Below are positions 10,244-20,556 of a stretch of DNA of 64,000 nucleotides, in pieces. A program made the translations under genes and the position numbers. The first letter of the stretch is position 1. Each line of letters begins with the position of its first letter. This DNA is from Gemmatimonadaceae bacterium (lineage in GTDB: Bacteria; Gemmatimonadota; Gemmatimonadetes; Gemmatimonadales; Gemmatimonadaceae), in contig JAUQWM010000020.1 of assembly GCA_030835125.1 (NCBI GenBank), forward strand, positions 31,021-95,020, written 5' to 3'. The notes under the pieces are model-generated. The model did no database searches, had not been told where the DNA came from, and saw only the letters and a list, made by a program, of their open reading frames with translations.

Positions 10244-10780
10244 TCAGCCCTTCTTCGACGCAAGCCGCTTCCGGAACTTCGCCAGCTTGGGCGAGATCAC
10301 GAACGAGCAGTACGGCTGGTCGGTGTGCCGGCGATAGTAGTCCTGGTGATACGACTCGGCGGGCCAGAAGCGGTCGAGTCTCGTCACCTCGGTGACGATG
10401 GGTTCATCGAAGGCGTTGTTCGACGCCAGGTCGGCGATGACCAACTGCGCGGTGTCGCGCTGCGCCTCGTCGTGCCAGAAGATCGCCGAGCGGTACTGCG
10501 TGCCATGGTCGTTCCCCTGCCGGTTGAGCGTCGTGGGATCGTGGATGGCGAAGAAGGTCTCGAGCATGTCCCGGTAGCTGACCTTCGCCGGATCGTACTC
10601 GAGCTGCACGACCTCGGCATGCCCGGTCGCGCCGGTACATACCGCTTCGTAGGAAGGGTTGGGCACATGCCCTCCGGCGTACCCGGACGTGATCGACTTC
10701 ACGCCGTCGACTTCCTGGTAGACGGCCTCGAGGCACCAGAAGCACCCCCCACCCAGTGTTGCCTTCTCGAGTTGGTTCAT
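10244..10780 (-). CDS. msrA: Peptide-methionine (S)-S-oxide reductase
   Basis: ATLGGGCFWCLEAVYQEVDGVKSITSGYAGG..YEAVCTGATGHAEVVQLEYDP; start at MNQLEKA. Confidence 0.95.
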   Translation of the reverse strand: MNQLEKATLGGGCFWCLEAVYQEVDGVKSITSGYAGGHVPNPSYEAVCTGATGHAEVVQLEYDPAKVSYRDMLETFFAIHDPTTLNRQGNDHGTQYRSAIFWHDEAQRDTAQLVIADLASNNAFDEPIVTEVTRLDRFWPAESYHQDYYRRHTDQPYCSFVISPKLAKFRKRLASKKG

Positions 10781-10784
10781 TGTC

Positions 10785-10843
10785 GGGAATCGGGACTCGG
10801 AGTTCTTCGCACTCTGCACTCAGCAATCTGCACTCTGCACTCT
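10785..10843. repeat. 7-bp tandem repeat array (GGGAATC/GGGACTC then GCACTCT-type units)
   Basis: gggaatc gggactc ... gcactct gcactca gcaatct gcactct gcactct between divergent msrA and DUF885 genes. Confidence 0.85.
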
Positions 10844-10915
10844 GCCCCCTCTGGCACAGCCCGTTACGAAAGACCAGAATTGAAGCTTCGGTTCCCAACC
10901 CAAACGATCCCACCG

Positions 10916-12763
10916 ATGTCCAGCTTGCGACTCGCTGCCTCGCTCCTCGTCCTCGCTGCCCCGCTCTACGCCCAGAACGCGACCCTGCAAACGGGCGTCG
11001 ACGGGGCGCAGTACGTGCCGGCCCTGACCCCGCTCCTGGCCGCGCGCGGGACCGAGAGCGAGTTGCGCGACATCGTGACCCGGTTCAAGGCCGACGAAAG
11101 TGCGCTCAATCGCCGGTGGACGGTCGACTATGCGCCAGGTCGGCGCGATCGCTTCCGTGAATACTATCGCGGCTGGCAATCCCGCCTGAAGGAACTCGAT
11201 TTCGACAAGCTCAGCCAGCAGGGACGGATCGACTACGTCCTGATGAATCATACGCTGCGGCACTCGCTGGGCCTGCTCGATCGCGAAGAGAAGATGTGGG
11301 TGGAATCCGCTCCGGTGCTTCCCTTCGGCAGCGACATCTTCGCGCTGGTGGACGCCCGCCGGCGCATGGAGAAGATCGACCCCCAGAAAACCGCCCTCAC
11401 GCTCGTCGGACTGTCGAAGAAGCTCGAGGATGTCTCCAAGGCAGTCGTCGCCGGCCTCCAGACCGACTCCGGCCGTGCCGGTGCGCAGCGGCCCCAGCCG
11501 AACGGCGAGATCGCACCGCTCAAGGTGAACAAGGTCGTCGCCCATCGGTCGGCCGAGATCCTGAACCAGCTCAAGGGCGACCTGAAGAGCTGGTACGACT
11601 TCTACTCGGGCTACGACCCCCTCTTCACCTGGTGGGCGCGCGATCCGTACCGCCGCGCCGACTCGCTGATGACCGCCTACCACCGCACGCTGCGCGAACG
11701 CATCGTCGGGTTCCGGACAGGCCAGCCCGAGCCGATCATCGGGGACCCGATCGGTCGCGACGCGATCATCGCCGACCTCCGCGATGAGATGATCGCCTAC
11801 GATCCCGAGGACCTGGTCAGGATCGCCGAGATCGAGTTCGCGTGGAGCGAAGCCGAGATGAAGAAGGCCGCGAAGGAGCTTGGATTCGGCGATAACTGGA
11901 AGGCGGCGCTCGACAAGGTGAAGGAACTCTACGTCCCGCCCGGTGAGCAGCCGGAGCTGATCCGGCGGCTGGCGTTCGAGGCCATCGACTTCATCGAGAA
12001 GAAGGACCTCGTGACGGTGCCGCCGCTCGCCCGCGACATCTGGCGCATCGAGATGATGTCACCGGAGCGCCAGCGCGTGAGCCCGTTCTTCCTCGGCGGC
12101 GAGGTCATCCAGGTCTCGTACCCGACCGACGGGATGACCCACGAGGAGAAGCTGATGAGCATGCGGGGGAACAGCCCGTACCTCTCGCACGCCACGGTGC
12201 ACCACGAGTTGATCCCGGGCCACCACCTCCAGGGCTTCATGAACTCGCGCTACCAGGCGCACCGGCGCGGCGCGTTCGGGACGCCGTTCTGGACCGAGGG
12301 CTGGGCGCTCTACTGGGAGATGCTGCTGTGGGACCAGGGATTCAACGCCACGCCGGAAGACCGGATCGGCGCGCTCTTCTGGCGCATGCACCGCAGCGCC
12401 CGGATCATCTTCTCGTTAGGGTTCCACCTCGGCACCATGACGCCGCAGCAGGCCATCGACTACCTGGTGGACCGGGTCGGCCACGAGCGCGCCAACGCCG
12501 AAGCCGAGGTCCGGCGGAGCTTCCTGGGGACGTACCCGCCGCTCTATCAACTGGCTTACATGATGGGCGGACTCCAGTTCCGGTCATTGCAGCAGGAGCT
12601 GGTCGGCTCCGGGCGGATGACGAACAAGGCGTTCCACGACGCCGTGCTCCGCGGTGGCGCGATGCCGGTGGAGATGGTCCGCGCGATGCTCACCAATGCC
12701 CCGCTGACGAGAGAGTACCAGACGCAGTGGCTGTATCGCGGACCGAAGGGGGCCGTGCGCTGA
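10916..12763 (+). CDS. DUF885 family protein (putative secreted metallopeptidase)
   Basis: Signal peptide MSSLRLAASLLVLAAPLYAQ; HHELIPGHHLQGFMNSRYQ, FWTEGWALYWEML. Confidence 0.9.
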   Translation: MSSLRLAASLLVLAAPLYAQNATLQTGVDGAQYVPALTPLLAARGTESELRDIVTRFKADESALNRRWTVDYAPGRRDRFREYYRGWQSRLKELDFDKLSQQGRIDYVLMNHTLRHSLGLLDREEKMWVESAPVLPFGSDIFALVDARRRMEKIDPQKTALTLVGLSKKLEDVSKAVVAGLQTDSGRAGAQRPQPNGEIAPLKVNKVVAHRSAEILNQLKGDLKSWYDFYSGYDPLFTWWARDPYRRADSLMTAYHRTLRERIVGFRTGQPEPIIGDPIGRDAIIADLRDEMIAYDPEDLVRIAEIEFAWSEAEMKKAAKELGFGDNWKAALDKVKELYVPPGEQPELIRRLAFEAIDFIEKKDLVTVPPLARDIWRIEMMSPERQRVSPFFLGGEVIQVSYPTDGMTHEEKLMSMRGNSPYLSHATVHHELIPGHHLQGFMNSRYQAHRRGAFGTPFWTEGWALYWEMLLWDQGFNATPEDRIGALFWRMHRSARIIFSLGFHLGTMTPQQAIDYLVDRVGHERANAEAEVRRSFLGTYPPLYQLAYMMGGLQFRSLQQELVGSGRMTNKAFHDAVLRGGAMPVEMVRAMLTNAPLTREYQTQWLYRGPKGAVR

Positions 12764-12945
12764 GGGAAGAAAGGGGCCTTCAAGCCCACACGCCCGGCCA
12801 GATCCGGGTGTGACGCCCGACCCCGGCTGCGTTCGGTGACCGCTTTCGTCCACAGTCTCGGCCACAAGGTCGGACCGTAGCGCCCGCCCGTCCGCACTCG
12901 CCTGGGGGAATCGGCGGTCGCCGTGCGGGCAGTACCACCGAAGGA

Positions 12946-13722
12946 TCAATGCGGGTGCGCCTGTCCAATCATCCAGATCGTCCCGACACCGACGCCGATC
13001 AGCGCCAGCTGGATGGCGCCAACCCATGCGCCTCGGCGATGGTGCAGCGCCGGAACGAGGTTGGCGAGCGCGATGTAGACGAAACCGCCCGCGGCGACCG
13101 GCAGGAGCCAGGGAATCACACCGGCTGAAGTCGAGGCCCAGTGATAGGCAATCAGGGCGCCGGGGATGACGGTCAGGGCGGCGAGGTAGTTCAGGACGAT
13201 TGCCTTTCGCTTCGGCATGCCCGCGCCGATCAGGATGGCGAAGTCGCCGATCTCCTGCGGCACTTCGTGGGCAAAGATCGCGATGGCGGCCGCCAGGCCG
13301 GCTTCCGGGCTCACCCCGAACGAGACGCCGAGCACGAAGCCATCGATGAGGTTGTGCAGGGCGTCGCCCCAGAGGATCATGAGCGCCGTTGCCGGCTCCA
13401 TCTCGGGGTGGTGGGCTCGGTCCGCGTGTGGCTCATGCGGGTGACGCCACCGGAGCGCTCGCTCGACCGCCACGAAGCCGAGCATGCCACCCAGGAAGAG
13501 CCACATCGTTCGGTCGACGGGCGCTATCTCGAGTGCCTCGGGAATCATCCCCAGCGTGGCGGCGCCCAGGAGCGTCCCGATGGCATAGGCCAGCAGCCAG
13601 GTCGCCGCACGCTGTGCCCGTTCACCGAGCAGGAGGATCAGCCCACTGCCGATCAGCGCGGCGCTGCTCGCGGCGATCCCGGCGAGGACGGGCCAGGTCC
13701 AGGTCACCGCGGATTCCACCAT
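12946..13722 (-). CDS. ZIP-family metal transporter
   Basis: Multi-TM; ILWGDALHNLIDGFVLGVSF, IFAHEVPQEIGDFAILIGAGM. Confidence 0.9.
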   Translation of the reverse strand: MVESAVTWTWPVLAGIAASSAALIGSGLILLLGERAQRAATWLLAYAIGTLLGAATLGMIPEALEIAPVDRTMWLFLGGMLGFVAVERALRWRHPHEPHADRAHHPEMEPATALMILWGDALHNLIDGFVLGVSFGVSPEAGLAAAIAIFAHEVPQEIGDFAILIGAGMPKRKAIVLNYLAALTVIPGALIAYHWASTSAGVIPWLLPVAAGGFVYIALANLVPALHHRRGAWVGAIQLALIGVGVGTIWMIGQAHPH

Positions 13723-13765
13723 CGCGTGGTTCGGGAGAACGAAGGCCGTCGTGGTTACATCGGAA

Positions 13766-14203
13766 TCAGCGCGTGGCGGCCGGACGGCGCCGCCGGACCT
13801 TCCGCCGCCTTTCCTGCAGGTGATTCACCCAACGCGAGCTGGCGTTGAGCGCGTCGCCGAATGCCAGCTCCACCGTGCGTGCCGTTGCCTCGACGAGAAC
13901 GCTCTGGAGGCGCGACACGACCACCTTGATCCGGCATCGGATGGACGGCGCCGACGTGCCGATGCTCCGCACCCGGTCGAAGCGTACCGAGACGCGCTCG
14001 ATGGGACGCGCGAAGCGACTCAGCCGGAATCCAGCCCGCGACTGAACGTAGTCGCGAGCGGCATCGGAGAGCTCCACGTTGCGCGCCCTGACAGTGAGCG
14101 GCGTCTCCGTGGCATCGGTCCGTCCGCGAGCGGCGCGAGGGCGAGTTGCGGCATTGGCGCCCAGGGGCGCGCGCCGGTCTGAGCTACTCCGCGGTTGGCG
14201 CAT
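13766..14203 (-). CDS. HPF/RaiA-like ribosome-associated protein
   Basis: LTVRARNVELSDAARDYVQSRAGFRLSRFARPIERVSVRFDRV resembles the HPF/RaiA N-terminal fold; basic C-terminus. Confidence 0.6.
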   Translation of the reverse strand: MRQPRSSSDRRAPLGANAATRPRAARGRTDATETPLTVRARNVELSDAARDYVQSRAGFRLSRFARPIERVSVRFDRVRSIGTSAPSIRCRIKVVVSRLQSVLVEATARTVELAFGDALNASSRWVNHLQERRRKVRRRRPAATR

Positions 14204-14387
14204 CGAACCTGACCTCCTCGTCAGTGTGCAGGATGTGAACTCGGCAAGACTACACCACGCTTCAGGAGATGGCGCCGCGGCGACTCATATCCAATGGGAT
14301 ACCGGCCGCGAAATCGTGAGGGTATCCCTCACGCACTGGCGTGTTCTCCCGGCTGAAGGGCGCAGGGTTCCGGCAACACATTCGGCC

Positions 14388-16145
14388 ATGCCCGGGAATC
14401 GCCACCCCCGCCGAGGAACCCGCCACATCGAGAATGCCGAGGTGGCCCGGATCCTGCGCGAGGTCGGTGACCTGCTGGAACTGGGGAAGGCGAACGTCTT
14501 TCGGGTTCGCGCATACCGGAATGCCGCGCGAACGGTCGAGGAGCTGCCGGCGGCGGTCGAGTCATACTTCGACGGCGAGAAGTCGCTGACCGACGTCCCG
14601 GGGATCGGAACCGATCTCGCCGGCAAGATCGACGAGATCGCCAGGACGGGAACGCTTCGACTCATCCGTGACCTGCGACGCCGGACGCCAAAGGGCGCCG
14701 TCGACCTCATGCACGTCCGAGGTATCGGTCCACGCCGGGCGCGGTTGCTGAGCACCAGGCTTGGCGTGCGCTCCGTGAAGGGGCTCGCCAGGGCGGCCAG
14801 ACAGCAGCGCATCAGGCAGCTGCGGGGCTTCGGACGGAAGACGGAGGAGTCGATCCTGCGTGAGGTCGCGGCACAGGCGTCGGAAGAACAACGCATGTCG
14901 CGGGCGGAGGCGGCGCAGTATGGCGAGGCGCTGCTGGCATACATGCGAGAGGCGCCCGCCGTGAATCGCGCCGAACTGGCCGGGAGCTTCCGTCGATGCC
15001 GCGAAACGGTTGGCGATCTCGACGTGCTGGTGACGACTTCCGATGCCCCCGCGACGATTGCCCACTTCGCGGCCTGCCCGGACGCCTCGGCCGTGCTCCA
15101 GCGCGGGCGGACGCGTGCGACAATCCGGCTTCATTCCGGACTCCGCGTGGACCTGCGCGTCATCCCGGACCGGTCGTTCGGCGCCGCACTGCACTACTTC
15201 ACGGGATCCAAGGCACACAACATCGCCATCCGGCGGATGGGCCGCGACCGGGGACTCAAGCTGAATGAGTACGGCGTTTTCCGCGGAGCCCAATGGATTT
15301 CGGGTCGCGACGAGCGCGACATGTTCAAGGCAGTCGGGCTTCCGTGGATACCGCCGGAACTGCGCGAGAACGGCGGCGAGATCGAGGCGGCGGCAGCCGG
15401 AGTGCTCCCGCGCCTGATCACGCTCGAGGCGATTCGCGGAGACCTGCAATGCCACACGGTCGACAGTGACGGTCGGGACACCCTGGCGGACATGGCCGAG
15501 GCGGCGGAAGCCGCGGGCTACGAGTACCTCGCGATCACGGACCACTCCCCGGCGGTGCGGGTGACGCGCGGTCTCGACGCCGCCGGCTTCCGGAAGCAGT
15601 GGCGGCGCATCGATGCGCTGAACGCCCGTCTCAGGCGACTGCACGTCCTGCGGGGGGTCGAAGTCGACATTCACGCCGACGGGTCGCTCGACCTCAATGA
15701 CAGCATCCTGTCCGGCTTCGACCTGGTCCTGGCTTCGGTGCACAGCGCCTTCTCGTTGAGCCGGGCGGCACAGACGCAGCGCATCCTTCGCGCCATCGCG
15801 CATCGGAGCGTGGATATCCTGGCGCATCCCACCGCCCGGCAGATCGGCCGCCGCGCGCCAATCGACCTCGACCTCGACGTGGTGCTGCGTGAAGCCGTCC
15901 AGGCGGGGGTCTGGCTCGAGGTCAACGGGCAGCCTGAACGGCTGGACCTCGACGACGCGGCCTGTCGCCTCGCGGGTTCGTTAGGTGCCGTGTTCGTCGT
16001 GGGGAGCGACGCCCATTCGACCGCGGAACTCCGATTCATGCGCTGGGGAGTCGACCAGGCACGGCGGGGATGGGTTGATACCGCGCGCGTCGCCAATGCC
16101 TGGCCCCTGGCCAGGCTGTTGCGATCACGGCGCCGGGCCCGGTGA
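14388..16145 (+). CDS. polX: DNA polymerase X family protein with PHP domain
   Basis: HhH (NVFRVRAYRNAARTVEEL, LTDVPGIGTDLAGKI), polX palm (ELAGSFRRCRETVGDLDVLV), PHP (LQCHTVDSDGRDTLADMAEAAEAAGYEYLAITDHS). Confidence 0.93.
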   Translation: MPGNRHPRRGTRHIENAEVARILREVGDLLELGKANVFRVRAYRNAARTVEELPAAVESYFDGEKSLTDVPGIGTDLAGKIDEIARTGTLRLIRDLRRRTPKGAVDLMHVRGIGPRRARLLSTRLGVRSVKGLARAARQQRIRQLRGFGRKTEESILREVAAQASEEQRMSRAEAAQYGEALLAYMREAPAVNRAELAGSFRRCRETVGDLDVLVTTSDAPATIAHFAACPDASAVLQRGRTRATIRLHSGLRVDLRVIPDRSFGAALHYFTGSKAHNIAIRRMGRDRGLKLNEYGVFRGAQWISGRDERDMFKAVGLPWIPPELRENGGEIEAAAAGVLPRLITLEAIRGDLQCHTVDSDGRDTLADMAEAAEAAGYEYLAITDHSPAVRVTRGLDAAGFRKQWRRIDALNARLRRLHVLRGVEVDIHADGSLDLNDSILSGFDLVLASVHSAFSLSRAAQTQRILRAIAHRSVDILAHPTARQIGRRAPIDLDLDVVLREAVQAGVWLEVNGQPERLDLDDAACRLAGSLGAVFVVGSDAHSTAELRFMRWGVDQARRGWVDTARVANAWPLARLLRSRRRAR

Positions 16146-16180
16146 GAGACCCGGTCCACGAATTCCAGGCGGAGGGTGAC

Positions 16181-16660
16181 ATGCGATTCGCGAAGAGGCT
16201 CGAAGCGCCCCGGCCATGGGCAGGGGTGGTGCTCCTGTTGCTGACAGCCGGCCTGGCATGCGATCGCACCAGGCCGGCCATGGACGAAACGCGGCCGGAG
16301 GTCATGCTGGATGTGCGCAATCACTCGGCGTTTGAGGTCAATGTCTTCGCGTTGCCCTCTCCGGCGAGCCCGACGCGCGTTCGCCTCGGCAGTGTGTTCG
16401 CCTTCACCACCACGGAACTTCGCGTCCCGCCGGCGGCACTCCGGCAGGGACTTTCGCTCGTCCTGTACCTGCATGCGATCGGATCCAGCAGCTCATGGAT
16501 ATCCCCGGAAGTGTCGGTCACCGGCGTGCGACCATGCCTTGACATCCATGCGGACATGAGTGGCGACCTCCGCATGAGCGTGCTCTACTCCAGGATCGCC
16601 GCCGATACCGGAAGCGAGCACTGCCGGGCGGCATCGAGCGGGAAGCCTTCGCGCCGATAG
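16181..16660 (+). CDS. Putative lipoprotein, hypothetical
   Basis: Signal peptide VVLLLLTAGLAC; in-frame ATG at 16181. Confidence 0.6.
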   Translation: MRFAKRLEAPRPWAGVVLLLLTAGLACDRTRPAMDETRPEVMLDVRNHSAFEVNVFALPSPASPTRVRLGSVFAFTTTELRVPPAALRQGLSLVLYLHAIGSSSSWISPEVSVTGVRPCLDIHADMSGDLRMSVLYSRIAADTGSEHCRAASSGKPSRR

Positions 16661-16823
16661 CCGGCTGGACCTGTCGCCGACTCGGTTGGTGCGTTGCGGT
16701 GGTACCGCTCACAGCGGTTGGGGAAGATCCACGACTGCGGACCGCTCCGCCGGAACCCATACCTGAGTGGTGATGCTGTCCAGGTTCCCTCGTGCCCTGC
16801 GGGCCGTCTCCCGGGAGGACTTC

Positions 16824-17129
16824 ATGCTGTTCAACCTCACCATGTTCCCGGTCGGCGCCGGCGACGCGATCGCCGGGCCGGTTGCGGACGTCATCGACGA
16901 GATCGGCGCGGCCGGACTCCCCTATGTCGTGAATGGCGCGGCCACCGTCATCGAAGGCGACTGGGATCGCGTCATGCCCGTCATTCACCGGGCGCTGTCA
17001 CGCCTTCGCCGGTCGTACGACCGCGTGTACATGGTGCTCACGGTCGACGATCATGCGGGCACCAGTGACCGGATTCACGAAGCGGTGGACGACATCGAGC
17101 GCGAGCTCGGCCATGCGGTGCCTCATTGA
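16824..17129 (+). CDS. Thiamine-binding / MTH1187-like (DUF77) small protein
   Basis: MLFNLTMFPVGAGDAIAGPVADVIDEIGAAGLPYVVNGAATVIEGDWDRVMPVI. Confidence 0.7.
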   Translation: MLFNLTMFPVGAGDAIAGPVADVIDEIGAAGLPYVVNGAATVIEGDWDRVMPVIHRALSRLRRSYDRVYMVLTVDDHAGTSDRIHEAVDDIERELGHAVPH

Positions 17130-17166
17130 GCCTGATGACACAACCTGTTCACGCGGAGGGATTCCG

Positions 17167-17625
17167 ATGAAGGCGCGAGACATCATGACACCGAGGCCGT
17201 TCGTCGTTACGCCGGCCGACCCCGTGAGCCGTGCCGCGGAAATCATGCGCTACCAGGATGTCGGGGGAGTTCCCGTCGTGAAGGATCCCGCGACGCCGCG
17301 ACTCGCCGGCCTGATCACTGACCGGGACATCGTGATTCGCTGCGTCGCCCGCGGTCAACCCGCATCCAGCCTGGTCTCGGACGTCATGACACCGCTGCCG
17401 ATCCAGACCGTCCTTGCCGACGCGGACATCACTGAGGTCGTCCGCAAGATGGAGTCTGCCGAGGTGCGGCGCATTCCGGTCGTGAGCGATGACGGCATCC
17501 TGATTGGTATTGTGGCCGAGGCCGACATCGCCACGAAGATGTCGCCAGACGCGGCGCTCCCGCTCCGGAAGCGCCTTCAGCAGTATTCCGCCGAGCCACG
17601 TCTCGGGGCCAATAGCGGTCGATGA
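17167..17625 (+). CDS. CBS-domain pair protein
   Basis: MKARDIMTPRPFVVTPADPVSRAAEIMRYQDVGGVPVVKD...VSDVMTPLPIQTV...EVRRIPVVSDDGILIGIVAEADIA. Confidence 0.93.
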   Translation: MKARDIMTPRPFVVTPADPVSRAAEIMRYQDVGGVPVVKDPATPRLAGLITDRDIVIRCVARGQPASSLVSDVMTPLPIQTVLADADITEVVRKMESAEVRRIPVVSDDGILIGIVAEADIATKMSPDAALPLRKRLQQYSAEPRLGANSGR

Positions 17626-17680
17626 TCGCCGGTGCAGCGTGCCGGCCCGGCGTTACCTCACGAAGTTGCGGGACGTCGCG

Positions 17681-18400
17681 TCAGCTGTCGTGCGCTGCAT
17701 GCACGGCGATCGCGCCGCTGCCGCCCGGGACGGGATGCGCACGCAGGATCCGGTCAACGTCTTCGTCTTCGGTCTGCGAGAAGTCCCCGTAGTGAAGGCC
17801 GACCGCCATGAAGTTCGCCGGCATCTCCAGGCACACAACCTCGTCCGACTCGGCGCGCATTGTGTCGCACGTGTCCCGCGGACCGACCGGCACCGCGATC
17901 ACCAACCGCGCCGGGTGGCGCGCGCGAATGGACCGGGCCGCCGCAATCATGGTGGAACCGGTGGCGAGTCCGTCGTCGACCAGGATCACGGTGCGCCCTT
18001 CCACCGCCAGCGGCGGCCTCCCTGAGCGGAATCGCCGCTCCCGTGCGAGCGCCTCGGCGCTCTTCTCCCGTGCGACGTCCTCCAGGTACTCGGCGGGGAC
18101 TGCGAGATCGCGAATGGTCTCCTGGTTGAGGTAGCGGACGCCATCGGCGGTGACCGCGCCCATCGCGAGTTCCGGAGAGACGGGTGAGCCCATCTTCCTG
18201 GCGACAATGACATCGAGATCGCCGTCCAGCGCCCGAGCCACTTCTGCCGCCACCGGGACGCCTCCTCGAGGAATGCCCAGAACGAGCGGCCGCTGACCTC
18301 GATACTGCAACAGTGCCTTGCCGAGCCTGATCCCCGCGTCCGCCCGATCGGCGAAGAATGCCTGGCTGGCGCCAAGCCCCAGCATGAAATCGTTGTTCAT
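17681..18400 (-). CDS. Phosphoribosyltransferase-domain protein
   Basis: PRGGVPVAAEVARALDGDLDVIVARKMGSP...GRTVILVDDGLATGSTMIAAARSI (PRPP-binding motif). Confidence 0.92.
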   Translation of the reverse strand: MNNDFMLGLGASQAFFADRADAGIRLGKALLQYRGQRPLVLGIPRGGVPVAAEVARALDGDLDVIVARKMGSPVSPELAMGAVTADGVRYLNQETIRDLAVPAEYLEDVAREKSAEALARERRFRSGRPPLAVEGRTVILVDDGLATGSTMIAAARSIRARHPARLVIAVPVGPRDTCDTMRAESDEVVCLEMPANFMAVGLHYGDFSQTEDEDVDRILRAHPVPGGSGAIAVHAAHDS

Positions 18401-18697
18401 GACTGCCTCGTCCCTGATGGTCGAATCGCGCCGGGACCAAGCGGCGTCCCGGCTGGACGTTCACCTCACGGGCGGGCGTTGTCTGTCAGGCCGCGGCCCC
18501 TCCGGAGTCCGGAAGCCTCCTACGGTTGGTGTGCCAACTGGGGCATCCGCACATGGTGACTTGCCCCACGCTCCCGCAGGAGTTTGCCGACTGTAAGCCA
18601 GGGACCTGCGTAGCACCGTTGGATGGTGCCTGGTGCGCTCGCCAGGCGACACGGGCGTGCATCGCCTTGATTCACGGACTGTGATCCCGGCAACGAA

Positions 18698-19645
18698 ATG
18701 CCACGCACGGAATACCTGCTGATAGCCGGCACCGCGAGCGCAGCGCTCGCGCCACTGGTGGCGCGCGAACTCGGGATCGCGCTGACGCCGTGCCGCATCG
18801 AGCGCTTCCCCGATGGCGAGATCTCGCTCGAGATCAGCGATAACGTGCGCCGTCGCGAGGTCGTGATCATCCAGGCCACCTCGCCGCCGGTCAACGACCA
18901 CCTCGTCGAGCTCATCCTGCTTGCCGACGCCTGCCGCCGGGCAGCCGCCTCGCACATCACCGCGGTCGTGCCGTATTTCGGGTACGCCCGCTCCGATCGA
19001 CGGCGCGGGCTTCGCGCCCCGGTCAGCGCACGCGCCGCGGCCACCGCCCTGGAGTCATCGGGCATCGGACACGTGGTGACGCTGGACGTTCACGCGCCGC
19101 AGATCGAGGGGTTCTTCTCGATCCCCACCGACGACGTGGAGGCGATGCCGTCGCTGGACGCGGCCATCGGTCCCTTGCTCGACGAGCAGACGGTGATCGT
19201 CGCACCCGACCTCGGTGCGGTGCGTCGCGCGCGCGACGCGAGCCGTCGCCTGCGACGCCCGATGGCCCTCTGCCTCAAACAGCGCAGCTCGGGCACGCAG
19301 GTCGAGGTCACGGGCGTGGTGGGCAACGTGGACGGCCGCAGCTGCATCATCGTCGACGACATGATCTCGACTGGCGCCACGGTCGCCGAGAGCGCGCGGG
19401 CGCTGCTCGCGGCGGGTGCCCGTGAAGTGCGCGCCGTCGTGGCGACGCATGCGGTCTTCGCCCCCGGAGCGGCTGAGCGGCTCGCCGGGTCGGGTATCCG
19501 GGACGTTTTCGTGACCGATACGGTCGCTGCCGCAGCGGTTGGGTGGCCCGCCACTCCCCTCCTGCACGTGACCTCGGTGGCTTCGCTTCTTGCGCGCGTC
19601 ATCCGCCGCCTCGAGGCTGGCGAGTCCTTGCGGGCACCGGGCTGA
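18698..19645 (+). CDS. prs: Ribose-phosphate pyrophosphokinase (PRPP synthetase) family
   Basis: IERFPDGEISLEISDNVRRREVVIIQATSPPVNDHLVELILLADACRRAAASHITAVVPYFGYARSDRR; CIIVDDMISTGATV. Confidence 0.88.
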   Translation: MPRTEYLLIAGTASAALAPLVARELGIALTPCRIERFPDGEISLEISDNVRRREVVIIQATSPPVNDHLVELILLADACRRAAASHITAVVPYFGYARSDRRRGLRAPVSARAAATALESSGIGHVVTLDVHAPQIEGFFSIPTDDVEAMPSLDAAIGPLLDEQTVIVAPDLGAVRRARDASRRLRRPMALCLKQRSSGTQVEVTGVVGNVDGRSCIIVDDMISTGATVAESARALLAAGAREVRAVVATHAVFAPGAAERLAGSGIRDVFVTDTVAAAAVGWPATPLLHVTSVASLLARVIRRLEAGESLRAPG

Positions 19646-19824
19646 CCTGGGGAAGATCGCGGTCCAGCTCCCCGTTCCTTCCCGGAACCGCGCCGCGCCC
19701 GCAACGCATCACTGCTCATTCCCGGACGAGGGCGGTCCGGATCCCCGACAGACCGCCGGGCGGACGGGACGCACGTTGTGAGGCATCACGTGAGCGTTGC
19801 ACTCGCGCCCTGAGGACACCGTCC

Positions 19825-20514
19825 ATGGCCGGCCCGATTCTCGAACACCAATCGACCACCAGCGTCCGCATCGACGTCGGTAATGGCGGTATCGTCGGCG
19901 ATCTCATGATTCCGGCCAATGCGGGGGGGATCGTCATCTTCGCGCACGGAAGTGGCAGCGGTCGATTCAGCACTCGCAACCGCTTCGTGGCGCGATCGCT
20001 CAATGCCGGCGGGTTCGCCACGCTCCTCCTCGACCTGCTCACGGAGGAGGAGGATCGTCTCGACCAGGAGACGGGACAGATTCGATTCGACATTCCGCTT
20101 CTCGCGCGACGCGTCGTGACCGCCATCGATTGGGCTCGCGCCGACGCGCGTACGAGGGACCTTCCGATCGGGTTGTTCGGTGCCAGCACCGGCGCCGCCG
20201 CCGCGCTGGTTGCCGCGGCGGCGCGACAAGGCGAGGTCGCCGCCGTCGTCTCGCGTGGCGGTCGCCCGGACCTTGCGGGCCCGATGCTCGATAGTGTGCA
20301 GGCGCCGACGCTTCTCATCGTCGGGGGGGCCGACCCGGTCGTCATCGGACTGAATCGACAGGCCCAGGAGCACCTGGACTGCACGGCGAGGCTCGAGATC
20401 GTTCCGGGAGCGACCCACCTGTTCGAGGAGGCCGGGACGCTGGAACGGGTCTGTCAGCTCGCGTCGGCCTGGTTCGAAGAGCACCTGCATCGCGCCGCGC
20501 TGGCGACGCCGTGA
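19825..20514 (+). CDS. Alpha/beta hydrolase (dienelactone hydrolase-like)
   Basis: IVIFAHGSGSGRFSTRNRFVARSLN, LPIGLFGASTGAAAALVAAA, PTLLIVGGADPVV. Confidence 0.85.
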   Translation: MAGPILEHQSTTSVRIDVGNGGIVGDLMIPANAGGIVIFAHGSGSGRFSTRNRFVARSLNAGGFATLLLDLLTEEEDRLDQETGQIRFDIPLLARRVVTAIDWARADARTRDLPIGLFGASTGAAAALVAAAARQGEVAAVVSRGGRPDLAGPMLDSVQAPTLLIVGGADPVVIGLNRQAQEHLDCTARLEIVPGATHLFEEAGTLERVCQLASAWFEEHLHRAALATP

Positions 20515-20556
20515 CTCGCCCCGTCGACCCGAAGCGGTGGCGAGGCCGACGCCCGA

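Noticed and set aside
8765-12763. 1332-aa ORF on plus strand as one giant protein
   Set aside because: The first part is antisense to Lhr and MsrA; the real gene starts at 10916 with a signal peptide (DUF885).
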